The notes beneath the pieces were generated by a model, which worked only from the letters and a program-made list of their open reading frames with translations, searched no databases and was not told the origin of the DNA. A stretch of 6,094 nucleotides of DNA from Clostridia bacterium (GTDB taxonomy: Bacteria > Bacillota > Clostridia > Christensenellales > Aristaeellaceae), in the NCBI GenBank assembly GCA_017551645.1, contig JAFZLE010000218.1:1-6094 (forward strand), given 5' to 3'. A program made the translations under genes and the position numbers. Within the stretch, counting starts at the first letter, position 1; every line of letters begins with the position of its first letter. Positions 1-6,094 of this stretch are shown piece after piece.

Positions 1-1
1 C

Positions 2-1279
2 GGCATAGCGGGCTGCAGTTCCCGCATAAACTATACCTACGAGCCTTCCACCGCCTCCTGCGACGCCTTCGACTGGAGCAGTTCCGACACCTCCGTGGCA
101 GATGTCAGCGCCTCCGGCGTGGTAACGTTCGTCGCGGAAGGAGAAGCTTTGATAACCGGCTTGGCCAACGACGGCAGCGGTTTGACGCTGGCTCTTACAG
201 TAGTCGTGGAAGAGATACCGGTCAGGGAACTTGCGCTTGCGGAATCCGGTGTGACCATACATTCGGGTGAGCACTGCCAGATCGTCTATAGCGTTTATCC
301 CCTGAACGCGTCCTACGCCTCGGCCGTGTTCGCGTCTTCCGATAACAGCGTGGCGAAGGTGAGTTCCTCCGGCGAGATCACGGGCCAGATGGCGGGCGAA
401 GCCGACATCACCGTCAGCGTCGGGCGGGGCAGCTACCACATGAGCCGCACCCTGCACGTGACGGTCGAGCGCAGCGGCAACGCCCAGTACCGGGCACTGG
501 TCATGGGCCAGTGGACCAATTCCAAACAGAACGGTTACCTTCCCTTCAGCAAGAACGGCACCCACGGCGTCGTGGACGCTCTGGGGCAGTCTCACGCGGA
601 CGGAACCGCGTACTCGGTCAATTACATGGGCTCGAGCCCAAGCAGTTCCGCCTTCCGCTCCGCTGTGACCGCCATTGCGAACGTTGCCCAGCCCGACGAC
701 GTGACCTTTATATACGTGCTTTCGCACGGCGTGTACAGCGCATCGAACGGCGGCTACAGCTTCTCGTTCTCCGGGGCGGGAGACAGGATGACCGGCGATA
801 CGCTGATAAGCGGCATAAGCATGATCAGCGGTCACGTGGTGCTGGTACTTTGCACCTGCTACTCCGGCAAGGTATATACCTCGTCCAGGCTCGCGGCGAT
901 CATGCAGAACAACGGAAATTACACCGGCAAAAACGGGCCCGGCAGGCTGAGCGTATTGACCTCCTGCACCGACACGCTGTCCACCTATTACAACGTGGCG
1001 AACGAGAGCGTGAGCTATGACTTCTTCTCCAAGGCGTTCACAAAAGGCCTGGGCTGGGATATGATAAATGACATGCCCTGCTCCCTGTTCGCTGACACCA
1101 ACGGGGACGGCAAGGTGACGGTCAGAGAGATAGCGACCTACTCCGCATCCCAGACGCAAAACCTCATAAGCGCCTACGTGCAGCAGTACGGTACCGACAG
1201 GCTCCACGGCAGTCTGAGCCAGTATCCCACCCGTTTCATCGCCGGCGGCGACGGAGATCTTGTGATCATAGAGAGGTAA
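2..1279 (+). CDS. BIG_2 Ig-like / caspase-like (clan CD) cysteine peptidase-type protein, 5' partial
   Basis: The frame is open from base 2, so the N-terminus (and any signal peptide) lies outside the window. The GTG at 95 falls inside an Ig-like domain and is not a credible start. Two BIG_2-type bacterial Ig domains are visible: the end of one at about 2-214 (WSSSDTSVADVS then SGVVTFVAEGEALIT) and a full one at about 215-469 (SSDNSVAKVSSSGEITG). A caspase-like domain follows from about 490 (YRALVMGQW). It has the His motif YVLSHG (His at 725-727) and, after a hydrophobic strand, the Cys motif CTCYSG (likely nucleophile Cys at 857-859). A later strand (LSVLTSC) and YDFFSKAFTKGLG fit the C-terminal part of such folds. 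An EF-hand-like loop, DTNGDGKVTVRE (1094-1129), has the expected calcium ligands at positions 1, 3, 5, 9 and 12. The family suggests a secreted or surface protease, possibly calcium dependent; its substrate is unknown. No membrane anchor or sortase signal is present at the C-terminus. First visible gene of a three-gene unit. Confidence 0.8.
   Translation, partial: GIAGCSSRINYTYEPSTASCDAFDWSSSDTSVADVSASGVVTFVAEGEALITGLANDGSGLTLALTVVVEEIPVRELALAESGVTIHSGEHCQIVYSVYPLNASYASAVFASSDNSVAKVSSSGEITGQMAGEADITVSVGRGSYHMSRTLHVTVERSGNAQYRALVMGQWTNSKQNGYLPFSKNGTHGVVDALGQSHADGTAYSVNYMGSSPSSSAFRSAVTAIANVAQPDDVTFIYVLSHGVYSASNGGYSFSFSGAGDRMTGDTLISGISMISGHVVLVLCTCYSGKVYTSSRLAAIMQNNGNYTGKNGPGRLSVLTSCTDTLSTYYNVANESVSYDFFSKAFTKGLGWDMINDMPCSLFADTNGDGKVTVREIATYSASQTQNLISAYVQQYGTDRLHGSLSQYPTRFIAGGDGDLVIIER
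1271..1276 (+). promoter_or_regulatory. Ribosome binding site of the Cys-rich small gene
   Basis: GAGAGG lies directly against the TAA stop of the caspase-like gene (1277-1279) and 7 bases before the ATG at 1284. The site is thus made of the last codons of the upstream gene, which supports co-transcription and coupled translation and fixes the start at 1284. Confidence 0.65.
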
Positions 1280-1283
1280 CGAT

Positions 1284-1535
1284 ATGCGCTGCGCATGTCC
1301 CAACTGCGGCACTTACATGGTGCACTCCGAAAGCATGAGCCTGGGCTGCGTATGCCCCCAGTGCGCCACACGCTGCAAAATGTGCCTGGGCACGAACAGC
1401 GTTGTGCCGCGGGAAGACCTGGCACAGATCGCTTCGCGCCTGGCGTATATAAGCCAGATAACCGAGGAGAACGAAGACGAGCGCCTTTCAGCCGAAGACG
1501 CCCCGGGAGCCGATAACGATGAGTACGGAGATTGA
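1284..1535 (+). CDS. Small eight-cysteine zinc-ribbon-like protein, function unknown
   Basis: This 83-residue protein is not one I recognise by name. Its first 34 residues hold eight cysteines (C3, C5, C8, C22, C24, C27, C31, C34) in two similar blocks, CACPNCG and CVCPQCATRCKMC, enough ligands for up to two zinc ions. A probable helix (about residues 43-60) and a very acidic tail (EENEDE, then several Asp/Glu) follow. There is no signal peptide or membrane segment, so it is probably cytoplasmic. Such knuckles usually bind nucleic acid or mediate protein contacts; which applies here cannot be told. The gene starts 4 bases after the caspase-like gene stops and overlaps the CYTH gene by 17 bases, so it is the middle cistron of one transcript. 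The strong RBS and the dense cysteine pattern make it a real gene; the competing frame from 1295 to 1516 lacks such structure. Confidence 0.75.
   Translation: MRCACPNCGTYMVHSESMSLGCVCPQCATRCKMCLGTNSVVPREDLAQIASRLAYISQITEENEDERLSAEDAPGADNDEYGD
1505..1509 (+). promoter_or_regulatory. Ribosome binding site of the CYTH gene, inside the upstream gene
   Basis: GGGAG lies 9 bases before the ATG at 1519 and within the coding sequence of the Cys-rich gene, whose stop is at 1533-1535. This supports the 1519 start and translational coupling of the two cistrons. Confidence 0.5.
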
Positions 1536-2013
1536 ACGCAAATTCCTGATAAAAATGCCGGATATCGGTGAACTCGCGTGCCGTGACGGCTGCGTGATCA
1601 CGCTTATCCGGCAGACATATCTTTTAAGGGAAGACGGCAGCGAGCGCGTGCGTGCGCGCCTGTACGCGGACAGAACCGTGTACACGCACACCGTAAAGCA
1701 GCGCCTAAGCTCACTGAGCGCCTATGAGGACGAGCGTGTCATCGGCAAGGCTGAATACCTTTCCCTGCTCAACAGGCGCGATCCCGACAGGAACGACATT
1801 TACAAGACGCGGCTTGCCCTGCCTTTTGACGGGCATGTGTTCGAAATAGATGTATACCCTTTCTGGCACAGGCAGGCGGTGATGGAAGTCGAGCTGGCCG
1901 GCGAGGAAGAGGCGGTCTCTTTCCCGCCTTTTGTGAAGATCATAAGAGAGGTCTCAGCAGACAGGTCTTACTCCAACAAATCGCTCAGCCGCAAGATACC
2001 TGACGAGGACTGA
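1519..2013 (+). CDS. CYTH domain protein (triphosphate tunnel metalloenzyme)
   Basis: This 164-residue protein is a single-domain CYTH member of normal length for the compact bacterial forms. It opens with the signature ExExK motif (EIERK, residues 4-8) that helps bind metal and triphosphate at the tunnel mouth. Charged strand residues typical of the tunnel follow: R43/R45/R47 (ERVRARLY), K60/R62 (TVKQR), E70/E72 (YEDER), K96/R98 (YKTRLAL), E109/D111 (FEIDVYPFW) and E123/E125 (MEVELAGEEE). The end, DRSYSNKSLS, matches the usual C-terminal element. Family members hydrolyse inorganic tripolyphosphate or other triphosphates, and a few make cAMP; sequence alone does not decide among these. It is soluble and cytoplasmic. 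It is the last gene of the unit, overlaps the Cys-rich gene by 17 bases, and is followed by a strong terminator. The CYTH assignment is secure; the substrate is not. Confidence 0.9.
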   Translation: MSTEIERKFLIKMPDIGELACRDGCVITLIRQTYLLREDGSERVRARLYADRTVYTHTVKQRLSSLSAYEDERVIGKAEYLSLLNRRDPDRNDIYKTRLALPFDGHVFEIDVYPFWHRQAVMEVELAGEEEAVSFPPFVKIIREVSADRSYSNKSLSRKIPDED

Positions 2014-2028
2014 TAAAACAATAAGTAT

Positions 2029-2060
2029 AAGCGCCGCGGGAACACTCCCGCGGCGCTTTT
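2029..2060. terminator. Intrinsic terminator between convergent genes, probably bidirectional
   Basis: A perfect 10-bp GC-rich stem (2031-2040 pairing with 2047-2056) extends by two A-T pairs and closes on a 6-base loop (AACACT). On the + strand it is followed by TTTT, ending the caspase-like/CYTH transcript 16 bases after its last stop. Read from the - strand, the same hairpin lies just past the glycosidase stop (2078) and is followed by a looser T-rich stretch (TTATACTTATTGTTTTA), so it may also end that operon. Confidence 0.85.
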
Positions 2061-2077
2061 GCTGTGCTGTATTGGAT

Positions 2078-4990
2078 TTACCAGATCTCTATGCTGTCGA
2101 TGCCGAAATACTTGATCGCATATTCGTCCTGATAGCCTTCCCACCTGCCGTCTTCCCAGCGCCCGTAATGGGTGAAGCTGAGGGGGCTGGTGAAATTGGG
2201 TTCGGGATCGCCCTTCTGGTGGAAGGGGCCGAATACGTTCCTGAGCGAGCTCGTAAGCTCTATCTCAAGCGTGTTGCTGCCCTGCTTAAGCTCGTATTCC
2301 ACGTTAATTCTGTCAGATAAAAGCAGCGTTCTGTTCGCGCCTCCGTTCACGCTCACCCGCGCCGCGGCGTAGCGCCCGTTCAGGCGCAGCCACTTTTCCG
2401 TGCCCTTGGCGTCGATATTCACCGTGAGCTTCAGCGTGCCTCCAAAGAACGGGAAGCCGTCTGAAGCGAGGCCGGACAGGTTAACGTAGCGTCTGGGCAG
2501 CGTGATGGCGAAACCGGAAGCGTTGAAGCAGCGCTTGTCCGCCGGCGCAAGCTCTTCCGTCTCGACACAGAAATCGCCCCGCAGGTATATGTTTTCTATG
2601 TTCGTGTCGTAGCACAGGCAGTTGACCAGGCTCTCCGTGGTGTTGTCGTGCTCGAAGTATACCCCGTTGTGCACCCGGTACACGTGCTCGCTCTGGTAAT
2701 AGTCCATGCGCAGCACGACTTCGTTCAGTCCCATACGGACGAGCCTTGATATATCGAAGGAGAGGAAGCCGGTGCCGAAATCACCTTCCCCGTCAGGCTG
2801 GATCTCTATCCCGTTTACGGTAAAGCGCGTATCGGCTCCGCTTTCCGCCTCCAGGCGGATGTCGGAAGGCCTCGCGTTGGCATTGAAAGCGTATTTAAGG
2901 TATACCGTGCGGTTGGTCTGCTCCCTGAGCAGCCTGTCGTTTATGGCCATTATGGGCAGCGCTTCGGTGTAAGTCACCCCGTCATAGGACAGGCAGGCGG
3001 TATCCAGCGGCAGCGTGTTTTTGTCCGCCCGGGTTATAAGCGCGCCCGCGGCGCTCAGGACCTTAACTTCGCCCTCGGGCTGTTTTTCCGCGCTCATCGC
3101 CCTCGCCGAAAGGAACATCAGCACAGACTCGCCCGCGTCCAGCTCAAGCGGTATCTCTATGCCGTCAGCCGTCCGCCCAAAGGGTATATCCTCGAATCTG
3201 AGGGTCTCGAGGTTCAGTTTTCTCGCTCCCTGGGCACGTATCTTCAGCACGTTGCTCTGGCGTTTGTCTTTGGACAGGTTCACGGCGAAGATAAAGTCGC
3301 CGAACTCGGCCCTTCGCAGGGTGATGCGTATGGATTCGCTTTCACCGGCAAGCGCGAAGCCCGGGTTTGCCACTTCGTCAAGGCTTATATTCCCTCTGAT
3401 GTCCAGCGGCCTTTCCTCGCCGTTCACGAGCTTTGGCACTTCGCCCGCCAGGCACAGCTTACCGCCGTTTTTCACAAACTCCCTGAGCAGTTTGAGCGTG
3501 CTTTCATCTATGGAAGGCATATCAGGCACCACTACCGTCGAGTACGCGCACTTGCCGATGACCAGTTTTCTGCCCGCCACGCGGCCGTATTTCTTCATGA
3601 GCGTCTCGTCGCCTATGTGGTGCACCACGCCCCGCGCGCCCAGCTTCTCCACCAGTTCTGTGAACGACGCGTTCAAGGCGCCGGTGGATTCCCTGTCCAG
3701 CCGTTTATACAGCGTATAGCCGGCGTGCAGGGGATGTATCACCAGCGTGTCCGCCATTTCGCGGCTTTCCGCCAGCAGATAGCCCAGGCGGGTGAAATAA
3801 TCGTTGAACCGGCGCATGTACATGTTCCAGCTGGTCACGGGAGAATAGAACGCCGGATAATCCCGCTTCCTCTGGCCGCTTATCGAATACGGATACAGGT
3901 GGTGGCACACCAGGTTGACGCCGTTTACGAACTGCCATTCCAGTATGCGCTTTAATTCCCTGGGAGTCACATCCCAGCCGCAGGCGGCGAAGCTCTCCGT
4001 GAGCACCTGCTTTTTGCCCAGCTGCATGGCGACCGAGGACACCTGGCGCGGGGTCAGCTCGCTTCCGATGTCCCTGCCCAGCCAGTCCACGCCCGGGATA
4101 TGCTCGTACTCATAGAACGGCATCACGCCCGCGCAGCCTTCCATCTGGCCGGCCAGGTGCTTTTCCTCCACCACGTGGCCCGTGAGCTGGCAGCCGTGCT
4201 CCTCGCACCAGCGGTATACCTGCCCCGCGAAGCTCTCCGTGAACAGCTCGTTCATCATCAGCCAGTAACGGTAGCGGAAGCACGCCGCTTCGTCGCAGTC
4301 CAGGAACAGCGCGCCGAGCTTCAGCGTTATGTCTTCGGAATACCTGCTTTGATACCTGGGGACTATCACGGGCGTATACGCGGTCGCCCCCCTGAAATAC
4401 TGGGGCTCGTCCGTGAAAAAGCCTATCAGCGCTTTGCCAAAGTCCTTACCGAGGAGCTTATAATACTTGCTGTGGGTCTCCAGTATGAACTTCTGCACGA
4501 TTTTCCAGTTAAGCACGTCCACTACCGTGGGATTGGTGCGGTCATATACGCAGAAGCAGCCCCGTCCGTCGTCCTCGTTCAGTTTGTAAAGGTGCCCGTC
4601 TTCCACCCGGTAACAACCCAGCGCCGCGGGATCGAACCCTTCCCTCTCGGCGCCTTCCAGGTAATGCACGTGGTTTGCCGGATCCTCCAGCAGCTTCATG
4701 CCCGCGAAGCCGCTGGGCCAGCCGTTTTCATCGTACGCCCAGGCGCGCATGCCCCGCTTTTTGCTTTCGTCCATGCAGGCCGAAACGCATTTGAACCAGT
4801 CTTCGCCCATGTATTCGGTTTTCAGGCCGCCCCTGGCGTGCATAAAGAAGCCGCCGAAGCCGTCCCGCTTCATGTGGTTGATCTGGCGTCTTAATTCCTT
4901 GGGATCCAGCTCGTCGTTCCAGCTCCAGAACGGTACTGGCCTGTAATCCGTAAGGTCGCCTTTAAGGATCTCGATTACGTTGCTGCTCAT
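2078..4990 (-). CDS. GH106-like glycoside hydrolase (alpha-L-rhamnosidase-type family)
   Basis: This complete 970-residue enzyme is of GH106 type (alpha-L-rhamnosidases and relatives). The N-terminal barrel shows the family pattern: PVPFWSWND (19-26), an IxxMKRDGFGGFFMHARGG stretch (37-55), then AWAYDENGWPSGFAG (83-97). TDEPQ (193-197) and TESFAACGWD (331-340) supply two glutamates, E195 and E332, as the best candidates for the acid/base pair; this is inferred from motif position. A Rossmann-like segment (about 410-520, including VVVPDMPSIDE and FVKNGGKLCLAGE) follows, then beta-sandwich domains to the end, including NGIEIQPDG near 726 and RNVFGPFHQ (917-925). No signal peptide or membrane segment is seen, so it probably acts in the cytoplasm on imported oligosaccharides. 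The start is fixed by a GGAGG site 7 bases upstream. It follows a paralogous gene after 50 bases with no terminator between them. The exact substrate (rhamnoside or another sugar) is not proven. Confidence 0.85.
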   Translation of the reverse strand: MSSNVIEILKGDLTDYRPVPFWSWNDELDPKELRRQINHMKRDGFGGFFMHARGGLKTEYMGEDWFKCVSACMDESKKRGMRAWAYDENGWPSGFAGMKLLEDPANHVHYLEGAEREGFDPAALGCYRVEDGHLYKLNEDDGRGCFCVYDRTNPTVVDVLNWKIVQKFILETHSKYYKLLGKDFGKALIGFFTDEPQYFRGATAYTPVIVPRYQSRYSEDITLKLGALFLDCDEAACFRYRYWLMMNELFTESFAGQVYRWCEEHGCQLTGHVVEEKHLAGQMEGCAGVMPFYEYEHIPGVDWLGRDIGSELTPRQVSSVAMQLGKKQVLTESFAACGWDVTPRELKRILEWQFVNGVNLVCHHLYPYSISGQRKRDYPAFYSPVTSWNMYMRRFNDYFTRLGYLLAESREMADTLVIHPLHAGYTLYKRLDRESTGALNASFTELVEKLGARGVVHHIGDETLMKKYGRVAGRKLVIGKCAYSTVVVPDMPSIDESTLKLLREFVKNGGKLCLAGEVPKLVNGEERPLDIRGNISLDEVANPGFALAGESESIRITLRRAEFGDFIFAVNLSKDKRQSNVLKIRAQGARKLNLETLRFEDIPFGRTADGIEIPLELDAGESVLMFLSARAMSAEKQPEGEVKVLSAAGALITRADKNTLPLDTACLSYDGVTYTEALPIMAINDRLLREQTNRTVYLKYAFNANARPSDIRLEAESGADTRFTVNGIEIQPDGEGDFGTGFLSFDISRLVRMGLNEVVLRMDYYQSEHVYRVHNGVYFEHDNTTESLVNCLCYDTNIENIYLRGDFCVETEELAPADKRCFNASGFAITLPRRYVNLSGLASDGFPFFGGTLKLTVNIDAKGTEKWLRLNGRYAAARVSVNGGANRTLLLSDRINVEYELKQGSNTLEIELTSSLRNVFGPFHQKGDPEPNFTSPLSFTHYGRWEDGRWEGYQDEYAIKYFGIDSIEIW

Positions 4991-4997
4991 CGTGCCG

Positions 4998-5002
4998 CCT
5001 CC
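4998..5002 (-). promoter_or_regulatory. Ribosome binding site of the GH106-like gene
   Basis: On the - strand a perfect GGAGG lies 7 bases before the ATG whose first base is at 4990. It supports that start. The 50-base gap to the upstream gene's stop shows no hairpin, so the two genes are probably read on one mRNA. Confidence 0.75.
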
Positions 5003-5040
5003 ATATCAAACAGTGTGCCAAGTATGCGTATTCTGCAGGT

Positions 5041-6094
5041 TTACCGCTGTTTTTCGGGCACCGCGCCGGAAAGCTCCGGGCTTTTCAGTATGCCCATGGG
5101 TTTGAACTCATATTCATACTTCCACAGATCCCCTTCACTGCGCCAGGAGTTGGGGCTCTGGTAGTAATATATGCCCTGGGTGTGGTGCAGCTGCCCGAAG
5201 CCGTTTATGCGCGTGCCATACAGCCTGAGCACCAGTTCATGCCTGCCGGGTTTAACGCCCCTGAAGCTGAGCCTGTAGGGCGAGAACGCGATCCTGCCCG
5301 CGTCTTCTCCGTCCAGGAATGCCTTGACCAGGCCGCCCCGCCAGTGGGGCACTCTTACGGAAAAGTCTCCTTCAGCGTTTACGGGGATCACGTACTCCAC
5401 GTTCCCTGTATAGAATGGCAGGCCCTGCTCCACCACGGAGCCGAAACCTATCGTTTGTGGCAGAGGGATCAGCGTTTTGACCGTGCCGTTTACCCTTACG
5501 CCGAAATCCCCCAGCAGGTAGAACGCCTCCAGATTTGTGCGTTTGCCTATGGGCGTGCGCACCGTGAGCACGTTTACGCCTTTCTTTATCGCCGGAAGCG
5601 CGATCTGTTTTATGTCCCTGTCCACGAACCAGCCCACCGCGTCCGTGCTCACTTTTTCGCCGTTTAAGCGGATCTCCGCCAGTTCCGGGTCTTCAAGCGC
5701 AAGATACGGGGACAGCACATCCACCTCACTTGGAACAGTAAACCTCACATCGATAAAGTGCTCGTTTGGTTCTTCCGGTATGAGGTAGGGCTGCATGACT
5801 TCTTTCCTGCGGGGAGGGATCTTAAGCACCTTCCGGGCGGCGTTGTCCATGCGCAGTATCTCTTCCTGCGGCTGCCACTCGCCTCCGTCCAACGCGTATT
5901 CGCCAATGTCCAGCAAGCACATATTGGGCTCCGACAGCCTGTACCTTACCGGTTCCATGATCAGCGCCGCCTTCGGATCGCAGCTGGATACCTTCTCCGA
6001 TACCGGCGCCACCGTCTTTTCGCAGGCGGGCTCAAGCCACACAAGCAGGCTGTCCTGCAGGTGCCAGACCTTCTCGAACACGGTCTTTCCCGCA
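5041..6094 (-). CDS. GH106-like glycosidase paralogue, C-terminal part only (5' end beyond window)
   Basis: The frame stays open to the right edge (6093). The GTG at 6081 is an internal valine codon, not a likely start. About 350 residues are visible, all in the non-catalytic C-terminal region; the catalytic barrel would lie outside the window. I assign it by alignment to the complete enzyme downstream. LLDIGEYALDGGEWQPQEEI matches the region around 667-680 there, NLEAFYLLGDFGV matches NIENIYLRGDFCV (798-809), EQGLPFYTG matches SDGFPFFGG, and GTRINGFGQLHH matches SSLRNVFGPFHQ, followed in both by a stretch ending in a Tyr-rich segment and ILKSPEL/IDSIEI. The segments look like jelly-roll, sugar-binding-like beta-sandwiches. 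It is the upstream gene of the operon. Since the barrel is not seen, its substrate and even its activity are unknown, but the family assignment is well supported. Confidence 0.75.
   Translation of the reverse strand, partial: AGKTVFEKVWHLQDSLLVWLEPACEKTVAPVSEKVSSCDPKAALIMEPVRYRLSEPNMCLLDIGEYALDGGEWQPQEEILRMDNAARKVLKIPPRRKEVMQPYLIPEEPNEHFIDVRFTVPSEVDVLSPYLALEDPELAEIRLNGEKVSTDAVGWFVDRDIKQIALPAIKKGVNVLTVRTPIGKRTNLEAFYLLGDFGVRVNGTVKTLIPLPQTIGFGSVVEQGLPFYTGNVEYVIPVNAEGDFSVRVPHWRGGLVKAFLDGEDAGRIAFSPYRLSFRGVKPGRHELVLRLYGTRINGFGQLHHTQGIYYYQSPNSWRSEGDLWKYEYEFKPMGILKSPELSGAVPEKQR

Noticed and set aside
511..1020. A 169-codon open frame inside the caspase-like gene
   Set aside because: It is rich in Arg and Gln with no domain-like pattern, and lies fully within the well-supported caspase-like frame. 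It is a frame shadow.
1..2013. Anti-phage defence system built on the caspase-like and CYTH genes
   Set aside because: Caspase-like effectors do occur in defence systems, but here the protein carries Ig-like domains of surface type, and no nucleotide-sensing partner, toxin or mobile context is visible. The evidence does not reach that claim.
1519..2013. Naming the CYTH protein as an adenylate cyclase or thiamine triphosphatase
   Set aside because: Both activities exist in the superfamily, but no residue visible here separates them from the commoner tripolyphosphatase activity.
3015..3719. A 234-codon open frame on the + strand, antisense to the glycosidase
   Set aside because: Composition (very high Ser/Pro/Arg) is typical of antisense shadows, while the opposite strand codes a continuous recognisable enzyme.
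4100..4894. A 264-codon open frame on the + strand, antisense to the glycosidase barrel
   Set aside because: It mirrors the conserved catalytic region of the GH106-like gene and shows no family pattern of its own; the length is a by-product of GC-rich codon use.
2078..6094. GH2-type beta-galactosidase/glucuronidase identity for the two - strand genes
   Set aside because: The beta-sandwich region alone could suggest GH2, but the N-terminal FWSWND, MHARGG and YDENGWPSG motifs fit GH106-like enzymes much better.

Overview
The window looks like chromosomal DNA of a fairly GC-rich Bacillota/Clostridia-type bacterium, probably an uncultured gut or other anaerobic lineage. This is inferred from strong GGAGG/GAGAGG ribosome binding sites, a protein with repeated bacterial Ig-like (BIG_2) domains, and GH106-like glycosidases of a form I associate with gut Clostridia. 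Taxonomy cannot be settled from this sequence alone. I see no mobile element, CRISPR array, tRNA or rRNA. Coding density is very high: apart from two gaps of about 64 and 50 bases, everything is inside genes.

Left part (about 1-2013, + strand): a tightly packed three-gene unit. It starts with the 3' part of a probably extracellular protein (5' end outside the window) that carries two BIG_2 Ig-like domains, a caspase-like (peptidase clan CD) domain and an EF-hand-type calcium loop. Four bases later comes a small eight-cysteine zinc-ribbon-like protein of unknown function. Its end overlaps by 17 bases with a CYTH-domain (triphosphate tunnel metalloenzyme) protein. The spacing implies one mRNA and probable translational coupling. 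The unit ends at a strong hairpin terminator (2029-2060) that sits between convergent genes and may serve both.

Right part (2078-6094, - strand): two genes in one operon, transcribed from the right edge leftwards. The upstream gene is cut by the window edge, and only its C-terminal beta-sandwich region is visible. The downstream gene is a complete 970-residue GH106-like glycoside hydrolase. The visible C-terminal regions of the two proteins line up segment by segment, so they are diverged tandem paralogues. The complete enzyme has no signal peptide, which suggests intracellular breakdown of imported plant-type, probably rhamnose-containing, oligosaccharides.

The two halves are convergent and have no evident functional link. 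The glycosidase pair reads as ordinary carbohydrate use. The less ordinary part is the caspase-like / Cys-rich / CYTH unit, whose joint role is unknown.
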